In this document: positions 61,947 to 64,000 of the stretch, piece by piece
How the letters are laid out: every line of letters starts with the position of its first letter
How positions within the stretch are numbered: position 1 is the first letter of the stretch
Origin: Firmicutes bacterium UBA6806
GTDB taxonomy: Bacteria > Bacillota > Clostridia > Peptostreptococcales > Acidaminobacteraceae
Length of the DNA: 64,000 bases
Reading direction: 5' to 3'
Assembly (NCBI GenBank): GCA_002452745.1
Contig: DKFC01000003.1
Coordinates: 1-64,000 of the forward strand
Made by a program: the position numbers and the translations under genes
The notes under the pieces: generated by a model
Seen by the model: the letters and a program-made list of their open reading frames with translations, nothing else
Told to the model about the DNA's origin: nothing
Databases searched by the model: none

Positions 61947-62543
61947 TTACGGTTTATAGATAATCATCTCGCCATAAATCCCATCAATGATTTTCTGAGA
62001 CAGTTTTTCCAGTGTATCCGTGTCGGGTTTCTGTTCATAATAGTCACTTAGCTCAACAGGTTTGTGGTAAACCACTCTAATTTTTGAAAAAAGTTTGAAC
62101 TTGGAATCAATCGTTATAGGCAGAATAGGCGTCTTTGTGCGAATTGCAAGCATGGCAAGTCCACCTTTAACTGGCAGTGGTTCAAACCCTTTATTTCGAT
62201 GACCTTCGGGAAATAGAGCCAAATTATCTTTTCCCTTCAGCACTGTCAGAGCCGTTTTTATGGCCTTAATATCATTGGCATCTCTATCCACGGGAAAGAC
62301 GCCCACTTTATCCAAAAACCATCCGATGATGCGATACTTAAAGTTTTCCTTTTTAGACATAAATCTCGCTTGAAGCGGCATGACACCGCCTAAGATAAAA
62401 GGATCATGATTGCTCAAATGGTTTCCGCAGATAACATAGTTTTGAGTTGAATCCACATTTTCAATGCCTATAATTTCAAGCTTAAAGAACGTTTTATAAT
62501 ATAAGTAGGCCATTTTACTACATACTGCATACAATCTATTCAT
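61947..62543 (-). CDS. plsC: 1-acyl-sn-glycerol-3-phosphate acyltransferase
   Basis: A 198-residue enzyme with acyltransferase motif NHLSNHDPF (HX4D) and FPEGHRNKG. Makes phosphatidic acid in membrane lipid synthesis. A longer frame from 62603 exists; AAGGAG lies 7 nt before the ATG at 62543, which overlaps the cmk end by 8 bp. Confidence 0.9.
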   Translation of the reverse strand: MNRLYAVCSKMAYLYYKTFFKLEIIGIENVDSTQNYVICGNHLSNHDPFILGGVMPLQARFMSKKENFKYRIIGWFLDKVGVFPVDRDANDIKAIKTALTVLKGKDNLALFPEGHRNKGFEPLPVKGGLAMLAIRTKTPILPITIDSKFKLFSKIRVVYHKPVELSDYYEQKPDTDTLEKLSQKIIDGIYGEMIIYKP

Positions 62544-63237
62544 ATGAACGCTCCTTGGAAGCGTCTTTTTCAAAATTCGCAATTTCTGAAGTTTCAATCT
62601 CACCTAAAATAGTATCCACCACTTCATCAATACACATGAACGTCGTGTCTATTCGCTTGGCATCTGACGCTTGAGTCAATGGTGCAACTTCTCTTTCACT
62701 GTCAATTTTATCCCTTGCGTCTATCTCCGCAATGAGGGCTTCCAAAGTGGTATCAAATCCCTTTGAACGCAAGTCCACGATTCGCCTTTTAGCACGCTCT
62801 TCTGACGAAGCCACTAAAAAAAACTTGTACTTTGCATTCGGCAAAACATGCGTTCCAATATCCCTTCCGTCCATAACGACGGATTGATTGCCTGCAATTT
62901 GCTGTTGAAGTTCCACCATCTTGGCTCTCACATATGCGTCTTTTGCCACATAAGAGACATTTTGTGTCACCTCAGGCGTCCTAATCGCCTCAGAACCATC
63001 TATACCGTTTACAACAATAATACCTGGTGAAATCTTTAAATTTATGTGATCTACGATATCTTTCAGTGCGGCCGCATCTTCTAAATTGACTTTTTCCTGC
63101 AAAGCTACCAGTGTCACGGCCCGATACATTGCCCCTGTATCCAGATAAGTAATCTTAAGTCTATCTGCTATGCACTTTGCAACAGTGCTCTTTCCAGACC
63201 CTGCCGGTCCATCAATGGCAATTTGAATACAATTCAT
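62536..63237 (-). CDS. cmk: Cytidylate kinase
   Basis: A 233-residue kinase with P-loop DGPAGSGKST, LDTGAMYRA, MDGRDIGT and an RRIVDLRSKG lid. Phosphorylates CMP and dCMP. GAAGGGA precedes the ATG at 63237; a frame from 63264 lacks this. First gene of the four-gene operon. Confidence 0.95.
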   Translation of the reverse strand: MNCIQIAIDGPAGSGKSTVAKCIADRLKITYLDTGAMYRAVTLVALQEKVNLEDAAALKDIVDHINLKISPGIIVVNGIDGSEAIRTPEVTQNVSYVAKDAYVRAKMVELQQQIAGNQSVVMDGRDIGTHVLPNAKYKFFLVASSEERAKRRIVDLRSKGFDTTLEALIAEIDARDKIDSEREVAPLTQASDAKRIDTTFMCIDEVVDTILGEIETSEIANFEKDASKERSYE

Positions 63238-63287
63238 ATCTATTTCCCTTCGTGATGCATTCATTTCAATTTCAAGCTATACAAAAT

Positions 63288-63312
63288 AAATACCACCTAT
63301 AAGGTGGTATTT
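63288..63312 (-). terminator. Terminator of the RpiR gene
   Basis: AAATACCACCT / AGGTGGTATTT, 3-nt loop, then TATTTTG on minus. Confidence 0.8.
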
Positions 63313-63363
63313 ACTCTAAAATTATATCGTATATTGTATCAAATAGCAATTCAATATATTATA

Positions 63364-64000
63364 TCATTTGATGTTATAGACGCCATAATCATCCCAGATG
63401 CGCTCAAGTTTTTCGAGGTTCTTTTCCACACCTTCTTTGCGCATACTTACACCGATGATTAAAGCATTGATCAAACTCATAGGCGCCACAAATGAATCTA
63501 TAAACGTATTCATATTATACTTCGCGATTAAACAGTATTTTACTTTCTCATAGAGTGGAGAATTCATTCCGTCAGTAATGCCAATGATTGTCGCATGATT
63601 CTTGATTGCATAATTGACGCAATCATAAGTTCTCTTTGAATATCTAGGAAATGAAAGGACGATTAATACATCATCTCTGGACAAATTCAACAGTTGATCA
63701 TAGACATCTTGTGCCGATTCTTGGATAATATGAATTTCCGGCAATATGAAATTGAGGTAAAATCCTAAATAATTCGCCAAAACAGATGAACTGCGCAGAC
63801 CTAGAATATACACCTTTTTGGCACTGATTATCTCTCCGATGACCTTGTGTATCAACTCATAATCAAACTGATCTATGGTCTGACGTATATGGTCCATATC
63901 ATTGAACATAATCTTCGTCAAATACTCAGCTTCCTGATGCTCCTTAGAAAGCTCAAATCTTTGAACGGTTGTCAATTTTGTCTTAATTGTCTCTTGTAGT
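63364..64000 (-). CDS. MurR/RpiR family regulator, 5' end cut by the window edge
   Basis: The frame is open through to base 64000 with no stop and no required start (residues LQETIKTKLTTVQRF lie before an apparent TTG at 63975), so the gene continues beyond the window. The 212 visible residues cover the linker and the sugar-isomerase (SIS) domain, with VYILGLRSSSVLANYL and SFPRYSKRTY; the N-terminal helix-turn-helix is missing only because of the window limit. RpiR proteins respond to phosphosugars. Confidence 0.85.
   Translation of the reverse strand, partial: LQETIKTKLTTVQRFELSKEHQEAEYLTKIMFNDMDHIRQTIDQFDYELIHKVIGEIISAKKVYILGLRSSSVLANYLGFYLNFILPEIHIIQESAQDVYDQLLNLSRDDVLIVLSFPRYSKRTYDCVNYAIKNHATIIGITDGMNSPLYEKVKYCLIAKYNMNTFIDSFVAPMSLINALIIGVSMRKEGVEKNLEKLERIWDDYGVYNIK

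Overview
The window looks like a chromosomal segment of a low-GC, Gram-positive anaerobe of the class Clostridia. I infer this from AT-rich intergenic DNA with strong AGGAGG ribosome binding sites, the pyruvate formate-lyase pair, the hfq-miaA-mutL-mutS-miaB cluster, the cmk-plsC-ispH-S1 cluster, a TAXI-type TRAP transporter and a sigma-54-controlled acyl-CoA operon. The genus cannot be fixed from the sequence alone; a Fusibacter- or Acidaminobacter-like organism is a guess. No rRNA, tRNA, insertion sequence, prophage or CRISPR array was seen. Coding is strongly biased to the minus strand: only four genes (5'-nucleotidase, DUF401, lipB, mrp) are on plus. For three of these a symmetrical intrinsic terminator separates the gene from the minus-strand gene it converges on; at the fourth, lipB, likewise.

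Layout, left to right. 0.1-2.1 kb: secreted metallophosphatase/5'-nucleotidase with a LysM anchor. 2.2-6.35 kb: an operon of a CHASE2 adenylate cyclase, an MBL-fold hydrolase and a GAF-HD-GYP protein, which looks like a cyclic-nucleotide make-and-break module. 6.5-9.4 kb: glycosyl-hydrolase-like/amidase fusion acting on the wall. 9.6-12.1 kb: a TSCPD protein and a TPR-GAF-GGDEF protein. 12.3-16 kb: a DUF401 transporter and a large lipoprotein with a beta-helix. 16.2-18.1 kb: a GntR-ABC transporter operon with a self-overlapping operator. 18.2-21.6 kb: DUF1667 protein and PflB/PflA. 21.8-31.7 kb: transketolase, then miaB-mutS-mutL-miaA-hfq. 31.9-37.9 kb: TRAP-TAXI transporter with DUF1850 protein, preceded by a GlnK/GlnL-like two-component system. 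38-42.8 kb: aminotransferase, histidine phosphatase, DUF975 membrane protein, lipB and a short flagellin-like gene. 42.9-48.5 kb: HerA-like ATPase, a GNAT-P1 peptidase fusion, a DUF1648 protein, an AAA ATPase with an unknown partner, and a NUDIX hydrolase. 48.7-56.1 kb: a five-gene acetoacetyl-CoA operon behind a near-perfect sigma-54 promoter, with its PAS-AAA-Fis activator upstream. 56.4-59.7 kb: small membrane/zinc-ribbon proteins, a GNAT acetyltransferase, Mrp and CheR. 59.9-63.2 kb: cmk-plsC-ispH-S1. The last gene, a RpiR-type regulator, runs off the right edge.

The most informative regulatory observations are: (i) the sigma-54 promoter at 54.11 kb, which ties the acyl-CoA operon to the adjacent activator; (ii) the TRAP promoter, whose -10 lies inside the upstream regulator's terminator hairpin and whose -35 is replaced by helically phased direct repeats; (iii) the GntR operator overlapping its own -10. 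Many start codons were moved downstream of the longest reading frame because a Shine-Dalgarno sequence, and in several cases a promoter, points to an internal start; these are stated gene by gene.
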